A DNA stretch of 64,000 bases. It comes from Acidobacteriota bacterium. Its GTDB lineage: Bacteria > Acidobacteriota > Terriglobia > Bryobacterales > Bryobacteraceae. Below the pieces are notes generated by a model. That model saw nothing but the letters and a program-made list of their open reading frames with translations. It had not been told where the DNA came from and did not search any database. Location: positions 45,894 to 109,893 of the forward strand of contig JACQZR010000003.1 of assembly GCA_016213775.1 (NCBI GenBank), given 5' to 3'. Every line of letters begins with the position of its first letter. Positions within the stretch are counted from its first letter, which is position 1. Positions 18,013-28,100 of this stretch are shown one piece after another. The translations under genes were made by a program, and so were the position numbers.

Positions 18013-21000
18013 ATGACTCGCCTACTATTATTAGGATTCTTCTCGCTTGCCGCCGCCTACGGGCAGTACGACGCAGGCGCCGTGCTGGGAACCATCAACG
18101 ATCCCACGGGGGCTGTGGTTACGGGCGTCAAGGTAACTCTTGAAAACGTCCGCACCGGCGTCAAACAGACCACCAATACGGACGCCGCCGGCAACTACCA
18201 GTTCCTCAACCAGCGCATCGGCGAATACCGCGTGGCGGCCGAAGCGCAAGGCTTCAAGGTGGTGACCTCCGATATCTTCACGCTCACCGTGAATGCACGC
18301 CAGCGTGTCAATCTCGCGCTGCAGGTGGGCGACATCAGCCAGAGTGTTGCTGTCACTGGCGCGGCCGAAGCGCTGGAAACGGATTCGAGCGACCGCGGCC
18401 AAGTGATCCTGCGGGCGGCCATCGTCAATCTGCCTCTCAACGGACGCGCCTATGCCGATCTGGCGCTGCTGTCCCCGGGCGTGCGGCGTTCGAACATTAG
18501 CAGCCGCGATGCCTCGTTCAACGTGAACGGACTGCGCAGCTCGCTGAACAACTTCATGGTGGATGGCGTCGACAACAACGCCTACGGCACGTCGAACCAG
18601 GGCTTCTCCAATCAGATTGTGCAGTTGAATCCCGACGCCGTGGAAGAGTTCCGTGTGGTAACCAACAACTTCTCGGCCGAATACGGCCGCGCGGGCGGCG
18701 CGGTAATCAATGCCAGCGTGCGCGCCGGCACCAACCAGTTTCACGGCTCTGTGTGGGAGTTCATTCGCAACACCAAGCTCAATGCCGTTGGGTTCTTCCG
18801 TCCTTCCACCGGCGTGAAGCCGGTGCTGGTGCAGAACCAGTTCGGCGCGTCGTTCGGTGGACGGATCGTACGCGACAAGACGTTCTTCTTTGCTGATTTT
18901 GAAGGACTCCGCAGGGTGGAGCGCAACCTTCAATTCGCTACACTGCCAACGCTCGAGCAGCGCGCCGGCCGCTTCGGAACCGCCGTGCGCAACCCGCTCA
19001 CCGGCGAAGTCTATGCCGATGGAGTTATTCCCGCCAGCCTGATCACGCCGTTCGCCCGCAAGGTTCTGAACGACCTTCCGTCCCCCATCCGCACGGCCGC
19101 GCCGGGCGTGTTGCCTTCCAACAATTGGGACTTTCTCACGCCCGTCCCGTCGGTGGACAACAAAGGCGACGGACGCATCGACCATTATTTTTCGTCTAAA
19201 CTGAACGCCTTCGGCCGCTACAGCCATCGCCTGCTCAACCGCACGGAAAACCACGTCATCCCCGGCCTCTCCGGCGGCGATGCCAACGGCAACGTGCGCA
19301 TCCTCAACCAGCAGATCGCCGGCGGCTTCAACTACAACCTCTCGCCGAGCTCGCTGGTCGACTTCCGAATCGCCTATTCGAAATTCGAAGGCGGCAAGTT
19401 CGCGCTCGGTTCGGAACGCCCCAACATGTCGGTGGAGTACGGCATCGCCGGCCTGCCGGACAATCCGGTGATCGGTGGAGGCCTGAGCAGCCAGCAGATC
19501 AGCGGCTACACGAGCCTCGGCCGGCAGTCGTCCAATCCGCAGTTCCAGGATCCCACCACCATCAATCCGAAAGTGAACTATTCGCGCCTCGCCGGACGCC
19601 ATTCGCTCAAAGCGGGCTACGAATACCAGCGCATCGACACCGACATCTTCGACTTCAACCCGCAGTATGGACAGAGCAACTACGCCGGGCAGTTCGGGCG
19701 GCCCACAACGGTGGCGTCCAACAACCTCTACAACCTGGTGGACTTCCTGTTTGGCGCGCGCTCGGCTTACAGCCTGAACAATCAGATTGTGCTCAACTAC
19801 CGCCAGCGCATGCACTTCATGTACCTGCAGGACGACTGGAAGGTCAGCACGAAACTCACAATGAACATCGGAGCGCGCTACGAATTCGCAACCCCGCAAT
19901 GGGACGATCAGAACCGCCTCTCCAACTACGATCCTGTCGCGAACAAACTCATCCAGGCCAAGTCAGGCAGTATCTATGACCGTTCGCTCGTACACCCCGA
20001 CCGCAACAACTGGGCGCCGCGCATCGGACTCGCCTACCAGCTCACGCCCAACACCGTGATCCGTTCCGGCTACGGCATCAGCTACGTCCACTTCAACCGG
20101 TTGGGCGGCGAAAACCTGCTCGGCTACAACGGTCCGAGCATCGTCAACCTGACCATCAACCAGTTGCCCACTCAGCCTGCCTGCACGGGCGACAACTACA
20201 CCGGCTGCTTCCGCCTGATGCAACAGGGCTTCCCGGCAGGTCTGGTGAATCCCGCGAACTTCTCCACCGCCACGACTCGCACCAACTACACGCCCGCCGA
20301 CTACCGTACGTCCTATGTGCAGAGCTGGCACCTCACCATCCAGCGGCAGCTCGTCAAGGACCTGGTGCTCGACGTCGCCTACGTCGGCAACCGCTCCAAC
20401 GGTCTGATGATTCTCGGCGACTACAATCAGGCGCGGCCGAACAACATCGGCGAGAATTCGACGATCCTCGCTCGGCGTCCGATCCCCGGCTTCGATTACA
20501 TCCAGGTGTCCTACGGGGGCGGTTTCGCGGTCTATCATGGCTTGCAGTTGAAGATCGAAAAGCGCTACGCCGCGGGGGTCTACCTGTTGAACAGCTTCAC
20601 CTGGTCGAAGGCGATGGACAATGCATCCGGCCATCTGGAAGCCTTCAACGGAGACAACTCGCGGGTCAACTTCCGCAACGTCCCATCCGAGAAGGCGCTG
20701 GGCGCCTACGACCAGCCGTTCAACAACACGACGAGCGTGGTGTGGGAGCTCCCGTACGGCAAGGGGCGCAAGTGGGGATCATCGCTTCCCAGCATTGCCG
20801 ACGCGATCGTTGGCGGGTGGCGCCTCACTGGCATCAACACCATGACCAGCGGGCAGCCGGTGAACATCACCTACTCGCCTGCTTCCGCTGGGCAGGTTTC
20901 GGGCGCACCCAGTTACCGCCCCCACTACGTCGGAGGCGACATCTATGCGTCCAACAAAGGCGCGGCGAGCTGGTTCAACCGCGCGGCTTTTGCCCTGCCG

Positions 21001-21264
21001 GCAATCAACCAGCCCTTCGGCACGCTGGGCCGCAACGTCGCCCGCACGGAGGGCATCTACAACTTCGATCTCGGCCTGCACAAGAACTTCCGGTTGTGGT
21101 CCGAATCGTCGCGGCTGGAATTCCGCTCGGAGTTCTTCAACCTGTTCAATACGACGAATCTCGGCTCACCCGCCCAGAACTTCAGCAATGCGAACTTCGG
21201 GACCATTACAGGCCTGTCGAGCCCGGCCCGACAAATCCAGTTTGCGCTGAAGCTGGTCTTCTAG
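18013..21264 (+). CDS. Oar-type TonB-dependent outer-membrane receptor (iol-linked)
   Basis: A 1083-aa protein with a signal peptide (TRLLLLGFFSLAAAYGQ), an N-terminal carboxypeptidase-regulatory-like Ig domain (VLGTINDPTGAVVTGVKVTL ... GNYQFLNQRIGEYRV), a plug region (LPLNGRAYADLALLSPGV; NFSAEYGRAGGAVI) and a large beta-barrel ending in the aromatic-terminal QFALKLVF. This architecture is the Oar/CarbO-like TonB receptor group abundant in Acidobacteriota. AGGAGG at 17994-17999 precedes the ATG at 18013; a TTG at 18001 is too close. Probably cotranscribed with the transaldolase gene and repressed by the same LacI protein, suggesting uptake of inositol or an inositol-containing compound (inference). 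Confidence 0.85.
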   Translation: MTRLLLLGFFSLAAAYGQYDAGAVLGTINDPTGAVVTGVKVTLENVRTGVKQTTNTDAAGNYQFLNQRIGEYRVAAEAQGFKVVTSDIFTLTVNARQRVNLALQVGDISQSVAVTGAAEALETDSSDRGQVILRAAIVNLPLNGRAYADLALLSPGVRRSNISSRDASFNVNGLRSSLNNFMVDGVDNNAYGTSNQGFSNQIVQLNPDAVEEFRVVTNNFSAEYGRAGGAVINASVRAGTNQFHGSVWEFIRNTKLNAVGFFRPSTGVKPVLVQNQFGASFGGRIVRDKTFFFADFEGLRRVERNLQFATLPTLEQRAGRFGTAVRNPLTGEVYADGVIPASLITPFARKVLNDLPSPIRTAAPGVLPSNNWDFLTPVPSVDNKGDGRIDHYFSSKLNAFGRYSHRLLNRTENHVIPGLSGGDANGNVRILNQQIAGGFNYNLSPSSLVDFRIAYSKFEGGKFALGSERPNMSVEYGIAGLPDNPVIGGGLSSQQISGYTSLGRQSSNPQFQDPTTINPKVNYSRLAGRHSLKAGYEYQRIDTDIFDFNPQYGQSNYAGQFGRPTTVASNNLYNLVDFLFGARSAYSLNNQIVLNYRQRMHFMYLQDDWKVSTKLTMNIGARYEFATPQWDDQNRLSNYDPVANKLIQAKSGSIYDRSLVHPDRNNWAPRIGLAYQLTPNTVIRSGYGISYVHFNRLGGENLLGYNGPSIVNLTINQLPTQPACTGDNYTGCFRLMQQGFPAGLVNPANFSTATTRTNYTPADYRTSYVQSWHLTIQRQLVKDLVLDVAYVGNRSNGLMILGDYNQARPNNIGENSTILARRPIPGFDYIQVSYGGGFAVYHGLQLKIEKRYAAGVYLLNSFTWSKAMDNASGHLEAFNGDNSRVNFRNVPSEKALGAYDQPFNNTTSVVWELPYGKGRKWGSSLPSIADAIVGGWRLTGINTMTSGQPVNITYSPASAGQVSGAPSYRPHYVGGDIYASNKGAASWFNRAAFALPAINQPFGTLGRNVARTEGIYNFDLGLHKNFRLWSESSRLEFRSEFFNLFNTTNLGSPAQNFSNANFGTITGLSSPARQIQFALKLVF

Positions 21265-21758
21265 AGAAGCCAGCCACCACCTCTTCGGATGCTGCAAGCC
21301 CAAGCCCAGAGACTTGTTCCACTGAGCAAGTGACGAACGTGGGTTGGTTCAGCCGCCGCGTTCCAGAGCTTTCGGCCCAGCGCTCATGCTCGAGCGGCGC
21401 TGTCGCCAGAGGAGCCACTAACTCTCGCGAATTGCTTGCGTCAAGTCAACTGAGACATGTCCCGCTGGTCGCGTAGCGGGATGCGGAAAAGACCCGCCTC
21501 ACGATGTCGGTACGTTCCTGTCCCGGCTTCACACTCAAACGCTCTTTGACCCAGAGCCTCAATGATCTTCGTGGCCCGGAATCGCCCTGAACTGAAGGAC
21601 TATGGGCAGAGCTATCGACAAGCAATCCAACTCCACGTGTTAACCGCGCTTTCGAAACCATCCTTGCTCATCGCCATGGACGCGCCGGAGCTGGCAGTGT
21701 GAACCGGCTTTACGGATTTGGGTTTGCACTGCTGCCCCACTCAGGCTATGGTGAGGGT
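21265..21758. other. Intergenic stretch without a recognisable gene
   Basis: About 490 bases between the receptor and the toxin-antitoxin pair. Only short frames without conserved motifs are present. A minus-strand frame at 21446-21661 contains a faintly recombinase-like phrase but nothing assignable. Confidence 0.4.
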
Positions 21759-22013
21759 ATGACGTTGGAAGCAATCAAAGAAGCCGTAGTCCACCTCTCA
21801 CAGGCTGAACGCGAGCAGTTTGCCCACTGGTTTGAAGAATTGGAGGAGGAGGCATGGGACAAAGAGATCGAGCGCGACTTTGCGCCCGGTGGCCGCGGCG
21901 CGCATCTCATCGAGAAAATCGATAGCGAAATAGACCGCACCCTCGCCGCTGGCAACGTCACCTCGCTGGATGATGGCCTGCGCGTGCGTCGCGAGCAGCG
22001 TGCCAGCAAGTGA
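21759..22013 (+). CDS. Antitoxin of a type II toxin-antitoxin pair
   Basis: An 84-aa acidic, largely helical protein (MTLEAIKEAVVHLSQAEREQ...FEELEEEAWDKEIERDF) like the short antitoxins that precede RelE/ParE toxins. Its C-terminal half is basic (LDDGLRVRREQRASK). The ATG at 21759 follows GTGAGGGT. Its TGA overlaps the GTG of the next gene (GTGA), so the two are translationally coupled. It would bind and neutralise the toxin and may repress the pair; a DNA-binding fold cannot be confirmed by eye. Confidence 0.7.
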   Translation: MTLEAIKEAVVHLSQAEREQFAHWFEELEEEAWDKEIERDFAPGGRGAHLIEKIDSEIDRTLAAGNVTSLDDGLRVRREQRASK

Positions 22014-22273
22014 CCCTCCGCTCTCATCCGTTAGCTGAGTTCTGGAATCGTTACGACGCGCTGCCGCAGGATATTCAGGAACGGGCTGACAAGCAGTTCG
22101 CGCTCTTTGAAACGAACCCCAATCACTCATCCTTGCGCTTCAAGGAAATCGGCCCCTATTGGTCGGTGCGCGTCAACCGCTCCTATCGCGCCCTGGCGAG
22201 ACGCCGTGGTAATGACCTGTACTGGTTTTGGATTGGCCACCATGATGAGTATGAGCGGATTCTGAAATGGTGA
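22010..22273 (+). CDS. RelE/ParE-superfamily toxin
   Basis: An 87-aa basic protein starting at a GTG that overlaps the antitoxin stop. The layout FWNRYDALPQDIQERADKQF, SLRFKEIGPYWSVRVNRSYRALARR and YWFWIGHHDEYERIL matches the RelE/ParE-type fold (helical hairpin, then beta-strands with the Arg-rich VRVNRSYRAL block and a C-terminal GxHxEYxRxL). Likely an mRNA interferase or gyrase poison; which cannot be decided here. The pair lies between a complete TonB receptor gene and the orphan 3' end of another. Confidence 0.75.
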   Translation: MTLRSHPLAEFWNRYDALPQDIQERADKQFALFETNPNHSSLRFKEIGPYWSVRVNRSYRALARRRGNDLYWFWIGHHDEYERILKW

Positions 22274-22345
22274 TTCCCAGACTTCCTGGCCGTTCCTCGC
22301 GGATCAGCATCCGTCACGCGGCATTCACACTGTGGTGTGCTCCGG

Positions 22346-22492
22346 GAATTCCGCTCGGAGTTCTTCAATCTGTTCAATACGACGAATCTCGGCGCACCGG
22401 CGCAGACGTTCGGCAATGCGAACTTCGGTACGATTACAGGCCTGTCGCGCCCGGTTCGTCAAATCCAATTCGCGCTGAAGCTGGTGTTCTAA
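22346..22492 (+). pseudogene. Orphan 3' end of an Oar-type TonB receptor gene
   Basis: These 147 bases align without gaps to the last 147 bases of the receptor gene ending at 21264 (by eye about 130 identical). They read EFRSEFFNLFNTTNLGAPAQ...QFALKLVF and end in TAA. No receptor sequence precedes them, since the toxin gene ends 72 bp upstream. It is the remnant of a paralogous receptor gene whose 5' part was lost, plausibly by recombination or insertion of the toxin-antitoxin pair. Confidence 0.8.
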
Positions 22493-22552
22493 GGTTCGGC
22501 GCAAGGGGGAGCCTGCGTAACTGAACGGTATTCTGGTGGGCCGCTCGAGCAA

Positions 22553-24796
22553 TCACCGGCGCGACAGCCACAGATCGCCGGAATCCTCGCTCAGATTGAA
22601 CACCAGCCTGTCAGCGGCAACGGACAATTCGGGCCCTTCGACAATCCCCAGCGAGTTGCGGCGCACATGGAAGTGAGCTACCGGTTTCGGTTCCCCAACC
22701 ACCTTTCCGGCCGCTGGATCAAAGCCCCGTGCCCAGATGCAGATGAATCCGTCCTCGTTCGAGAAGTAATAGAGAAATCGTCCGTTGGGCGACCATCGCG
22801 GCTTGTCGAACCACGCGCCGGGCCCGGACACCGTGATCCAATCCGGCCGCGGGGTCTCACCGCCCGGACGGAAGGGAGCCACGACAATCCGATGATCGTC
22901 CGGCGCGGTACGAGCAATAAGCGCAAGCCAGCGACGGTCGCGAGAGACCGATGGCGAGAACAGAGTGCTCTCTGAAGACTTGAGCAGTGGCGAGATGCGA
23001 CCCGAAGGATCCACAGCGGCGATGAGGGAATGGTCGCCGGAATATCTCTGGAAGAGAACACCCTCTCCTTTCGGAAGCCATCCCCTGGGCTCACCGCAAT
23101 CGGAACAGATTTGCCTGATGGGTCCCCCCTCGAAGGGCATCGCGAAAATGGCCCGGTTCCGAGGCACCGAGTAGCCAAAGGCGATCTGTTGGCCGTCCAG
23201 CGAGATCACGGGCGAGTGCTCCTGCTGCTGCGATTCGGTCAGCCTCTTTTCCAGTTTGGAATCCAGGCTCCGAACCCAAAGTTCGATACTGCCGCCGCGG
23301 TTGGAGATGTAGGCTAGCCGCTTGCCATCCTGCGAGACTACGGGCTGGCTGTGAGTAGTCGCATCGTGCGAAGTGATTCTGACCGGAGGACCTTGCACCT
23401 TTGCCGTGTCCGTGTCGGCGGGCAGGCGCCAAACGTCCGACTGGCGTCTCAGGACGGAAAAGCTGAAGGAGCCGTCAGCGGCCATCGAAGGGAAATCCTC
23501 GCGGCCACTGCCGAAGGTGAGCTGCTCGGGCGGTCCACTCACCTGCCAACTCTGCGGCGAAATCCTGACGCGCCAGATGTTCGTCTCACCACGCGACATC
23601 GCAGCGAAGATGATGTGCCCGGTAGCCACCCACTGCGCCGGAATGATGCGCCGGTGGGACCAGGGAGCAGGCGGCGGCTGCAATCCGTTTTGCGTGAACA
23701 GGGTGCGGGCTGACGTTCGAGTAGCCGCTCCACCGCCGGCCGGCGTGACCCACCAATCCCAATCCGCCAGTTGGTCCCAGCTCGCCGAACTCGCGTCCTG
23801 GTTGCCGACGAAAAGCAGGTGCTCTCCGTCAGGCGCCCAGACAGGGTAGGCGGCGTAGGGGAAGTCCGGCTGGAGCCTGCTCGGCGTGCCGTGGGCCAGC
23901 GCTATGACGAAGGTCCGGGCAGTCCGGAACATCCTCTCGCCAGTCCAATAGGCGATACGGCTACCGTCAGGCGAGAAACGGGGGCGGTAACCGCCCCGCA
24001 CCAGCAGAGTACTCGTTCCTCCAAAGGCTGGTACAAGGCGGATGCCTGCCTCCGCGCCCTCCGCCCGGTAGGCAACAACGCCCCCATCGGGCGACAAGGA
24101 CGGTTCGAGGTCATCGGCGGGGTTATCGGTCAAGCGGACCGGCTGCCCGCCGCCCACCTGTTGGACCCAGACATTCAGATCACCTTGACCGCCCCTATCA
24201 GACGAATAGGCGACTACTTTGCCGTCCAGGGACAGCGCCGGCGAGAAAGTGATACCGGAATCCGCGGTTAGTCTCTTCAACGAAGTCGCCCCGGCCTTCG
24301 CCGAGACGCGGTACCAATAGACCCCCGCGACTGAACTGAGGAGCAAAACCAACCCCACGATGGGCAAGAGCCTGCGCCGCGCCACCCTTGACGGCAGTGC
24401 AACCGGATCGGACTTGGGTGATCGGAGGGCAAAAGAGGGAACGTAACTGCCTTTGGGTAGCCCGACGATGATCGGGTCGTTCTCGCCTTCCATTGCGTAG
24501 TAGCGGTCAAGCTTCTCTCGAAGCCGCCGTGCTTCCACCCGGACAATGGAATCCATCCGCGAATTGTGAGTGGGCTTGCGATCGAAGATCTCAACCGCCA
24601 CCACCGATTCTTTGATTTGATCAGCGTTGCCGGCCAATTGCTGGTCGACCGCAAACTGCAGGAAACGGCACAGTCTTTCTGAGTGACGGAAGGTCTCGCT
24701 TGCGAGAACTCGCGCCAGTTCCTCGCGCACCGCATGAGCCGGGACGGACTGCAGCGGCTCCGGCTGGCAGCCGGGATCGAGTTTTTCGACGCTCAT
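22553..24796 (-). CDS. ToxR/CadC-like membrane regulator with PD40/TolB beta-propeller
   Basis: A 747-aa protein in three parts. The N-terminal about 120 residues contain LCRFLQFAVDQQLAG and SIVRVEARRLREKLDRYY...PIIVGLPKGSYVPSF, a pattern similar to the recognition helix and wing of OmpR/CadC-type winged-helix domains. One membrane span follows (LLPIVGLVLLLSSVAGVYWY). The rest is a periplasmic TolB/PD40 propeller (FSPALSLDGKVVAYSSDRGG; PSLSPDGGVVAYRAEG; FSPDGSRIAYWTG; SQDGKRLAYISNRGG). A one-component sensor that reads an envelope signal and binds DNA directly is inferred. It is divergent from the 25126 receptor operon, its likely target. ATG at 24796 follows AGGACAGG; a GTG at 24850 is an alternative. 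Confidence 0.75.
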   Translation of the reverse strand: MSVEKLDPGCQPEPLQSVPAHAVREELARVLASETFRHSERLCRFLQFAVDQQLAGNADQIKESVVAVEIFDRKPTHNSRMDSIVRVEARRLREKLDRYYAMEGENDPIIVGLPKGSYVPSFALRSPKSDPVALPSRVARRRLLPIVGLVLLLSSVAGVYWYRVSAKAGATSLKRLTADSGITFSPALSLDGKVVAYSSDRGGQGDLNVWVQQVGGGQPVRLTDNPADDLEPSLSPDGGVVAYRAEGAEAGIRLVPAFGGTSTLLVRGGYRPRFSPDGSRIAYWTGERMFRTARTFVIALAHGTPSRLQPDFPYAAYPVWAPDGEHLLFVGNQDASSASWDQLADWDWWVTPAGGGAATRTSARTLFTQNGLQPPPAPWSHRRIIPAQWVATGHIIFAAMSRGETNIWRVRISPQSWQVSGPPEQLTFGSGREDFPSMAADGSFSFSVLRRQSDVWRLPADTDTAKVQGPPVRITSHDATTHSQPVVSQDGKRLAYISNRGGSIELWVRSLDSKLEKRLTESQQQEHSPVISLDGQQIAFGYSVPRNRAIFAMPFEGGPIRQICSDCGEPRGWLPKGEGVLFQRYSGDHSLIAAVDPSGRISPLLKSSESTLFSPSVSRDRRWLALIARTAPDDHRIVVAPFRPGGETPRPDWITVSGPGAWFDKPRWSPNGRFLYYFSNEDGFICIWARGFDPAAGKVVGEPKPVAHFHVRRNSLGIVEGPELSVAADRLVFNLSEDSGDLWLSRR

Positions 24797-25125
24797 TGAC
24801 CTGTCCTTGCCCCCTACACCCGAGAGGCCTATCCGATCCAATTCTATCACCAGGTTACGCAGACGTTACTTGGCATTTTCTAACCCGTTAGCTCACACCA
24901 AACTCGTTGATTCCACCACATCGTGCCACTAGAATCGGCTTAATCAACTCGCTTGAAGGGAATGGATTGCGACAGGCGCCGGACTGAGGGCGAGGTTGTT
25001 CGCTCTTTCGTGTACTGGACCAGTCAATCTTGACACCTTTTGATCGCCCGGGCTTGGCCATCCACGTGCAGTTGATGGGGAATCCCCTTGCCGGAGCAGG
25101 CCGGAGTCGTAGAAAGAAGGAAGCA
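24797..25125. promoter_or_regulatory. Divergent intergenic region with an ACTGGACCAGT palindrome
   Basis: This region separates the PD40 regulator and the TonB receptor operon. The 11-bp palindrome ACTGGACCAGT sits at 25014-25024 and a TTGACA hexamer at 25030-25035. It is the expected location of the receptor promoter and of a regulator site; neither is proven. Confidence 0.35.
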
Positions 25126-28100
25126 ATGAAAATCGGAACTCGTACTTTGTCAGTGATCAGCGCCGTCGCGCTTTGTCTGATATGGCTAGTGGTTGCGGAT
25201 GCGCAGACGATCCTCGGATCTATCGTCGGCGCCGTTACGGACTCGACGGGTGCAGTCCTCCCCCAAGCCGAGGTGACGCTCACCGAAATCCAGACAGGGG
25301 TTCAGCGAAAGGGAGCCACCAACGCGGAGGGGATCTACGTCTTCGCCAACATCAAGGGCGGCGTCTACAGGGTTGAGGTGGCCAACGGCGGTTTCCGCAC
25401 TCTGGTCAGCGGTCCAATCACCCTGACAACGCAGCAGACAGCCCGCTTTGACGCGGTCCTTCAGGTGGGTGAGGTTACCCAACGCATGGAGGTGGCAGCC
25501 ACAGCCGCAACCATCAACACGGAGAACGCGCAACTGGGAGACGTGCTGGCGCGCCAGGATATCCTCAACCTGCCCGCCAACACGCGCAGCACGATGGCAT
25601 TCCGCTACGTCACCTCCTCGAACTACGACGGCGGGCACATTGGCGGACAGCGCAGCGAGTTCGGCCATTACACGATTGACGGTGTCAGCGGGATGGCCAC
25701 CGCTTGGAGTGCGTGGGTGGGTCCGGTGATGGAGATGTCGCTCGAAGGCGTCCAGGAGATCAAGTTCGTCACGGGCAATCCATCGGCGGAATACGGTGAC
25801 GTGGCTACAGTCTATATCGCGTCCCGATCGGGCACCAACGACCTGCACGGCAGCGCCTTCTATGACCACAGCAATAACGCCTTCAACGCCCGCAATTTTT
25901 TCGCCGCGGCGAAGCCGAAGGGTCCGATTCTCCATGAGTTCGGCGGCAGTATCGGGGGGCCCGTCTACCTGCCCAAACTCTACAACGGCAAAAACCGTTC
26001 CTTCTTTTTCTTCGCCTACGAGCGGCAGAAACGGCCGGGCCAATTCAGCGCCACGGCGACTGTGCCCACAGCCTTGATGCGAACGGGCAATTTCTCGCAG
26101 GTTCTTGCCACCCGAGTCGTTCGCGACCCTACCAACGGACAGCCGTTCTCCGGCAACATCCTCCCGCTAAACCGGATCAGCGCGGTGTCGCAAAAGATCC
26201 AGGCGCCGGACCTGCTTCCCATGCCGAACTTCGGAGCAGCCGAAAGCATCACCAATAACTTCACGGCGCTCTACCCGCAGAATCGCATGGGAGAGAAGTA
26301 CACCTTCCGTGGCGACCACACGTTGCGCCAATCGGATACCATTTCAGCGCGTGTCAACCTGAGTCATGCGGACGAGTCGGGTTGGGATGGCCCGCTGGGT
26401 GTCTTCTACCACGATCAATTCCGCAACACGCGAAACGCTCTCATTTCGGAAACCCACCTGTTCTCTCCCACGCTGGTGAACGAGATCCGGCTGGGCTACA
26501 CACGGGATTTCTCGGATCTGAAGGGGCGGCATGAGGGTTCGGACCTCATCAACAACTGGGGCATTCAGGGAGTCAACCTGGCCACGAAAGGGGGACTCAC
26601 TGGAGTGCCCCGGATCAACTTCGTCAATTTCCAGGGCTACTCGGAATTCGGCACGTACTTTTGGGCGCAGGAAACCATCGACCTGATGAACAACGTAACG
26701 TGGATCAAGGGCAAGCACACCCTCAAAACGGGCGTCAATATCCGGCGTGCCCGCGTCAACATCTCAGAGAATGCCGCCGACTTTGGAAGCTACAGTTTTG
26801 ATGGATTCGCGTCCGGTTTTGATTACTCGGATTTCCTTCTGGGCCTGCCGCGCAGCACATCACGTTATGAGCGCGCTCAGCCGCGGGCCAATCGTTTCAC
26901 TACGCTCATCGGTTATGTGCAGGACGACTGGCGTGTGAATGGGAAGCTGACGCTGAACTTCGGTTTGCGGTATGAGTTTGTCACCGCTCCAATTGATAAG
27001 CACGACATGCGGTTCACGTTTGACACGCGCAATGGCAACCTTGTCGTTCCAAACGAGACTGTGCTGCGCACCCTGGTCAGCCCGCTGTTCCCAAAGACGA
27101 TTCCGATTGTGACGGCCGCGGCGGCTGGATTTCCAGAGCGTTCGCTCATCGAGTCGGATGGCAACAACTGGGGACCTCGGGCCGGCTTCGCATACCGGCC
27201 GTTGGCAGCCAACCGGCTTGTCATCCGAGGCGGTTTCGGAAGCTACTACACTCCATTGACCGGGCCCCTGATGGACCGCTTCGCCGGCGGCCCCTTTGTG
27301 TCCAGCGAGAGTTTTTTGAACTCCATCACGAATGGTGTGGCTCTTCTGTCGTTTCCGCGTCCCTTCACCAATGTCGGCACGGTGCCCACTCAATCTGTGG
27401 GTGCGATTGGGCGCAAGCCCCTCGTTCCCTATACCCATCAGTGGAATCTCACCCTCGAACGCGAGTTTCGCGGAAATCTGGTGGGCCGCGTCATTTATCG
27501 CGGGCATCGCACGCTGCAAATCCTCAACGCAGGCGACCTCAACAAGCCTTTCCCGAGTGCTGATGCAGCGCAGCGGAACTATTTCACTTATCCGAATTTC
27601 TTTTCGGTGGATTACGCCACGAACGGCGGAATTCAGAAGGGACACCTGCTGGAGACCGCGGTGGAGAGGAAGTTCGCTCGAGATCTGACCTTTCAAGCGG
27701 GCTGGACCTGGGCCAAGGTTTTGACCGACGTTCACGGCGGAGACGTCATGGGCCGGAGTGAGAGTCCGAACGACCGGCGGCGGGAAATGGGCGACGTCGG
27801 CGGCGTGGTTCGCCACCGCTTTTCGGCAGCGGGCCAATACGAGATTCCGTTCGGCACGGGCAAGCGTTACGGCGGCAGTTTGCCGCGCTTCGTCCGGCAG
27901 TCTCTCGGCAACTGGCAACTGTCGTCGATCTTTGTTAAACAGACCGGCACGTTCGGCAGCGTGACCTTCACCGGTCAGGATCCTTCGAACACGCGCACCG
28001 TGGGTGGACGCGCCGATTGGTTGAGCGACTGGCAGGTCGAGGACCCGACAATCCTTCGCTGGTTCAATCCGTCCGCGTTCGCCATTCCGGCGAACGGCCG

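Noticed and set aside
18031..19899. 622-codon open frame antisense to the first Oar-type receptor gene
   Set aside because: Shadow of a GC-rich real gene: no domain, compositionally biased toward Arg/Val/Glu/His, and the sense strand shows a clear receptor.
21446..21661. Serine-recombinase-like remnant (minus strand frame with TDIVRRVF)
   Set aside because: A single short phrase without catalytic residues or neighbouring recombinase blocks.
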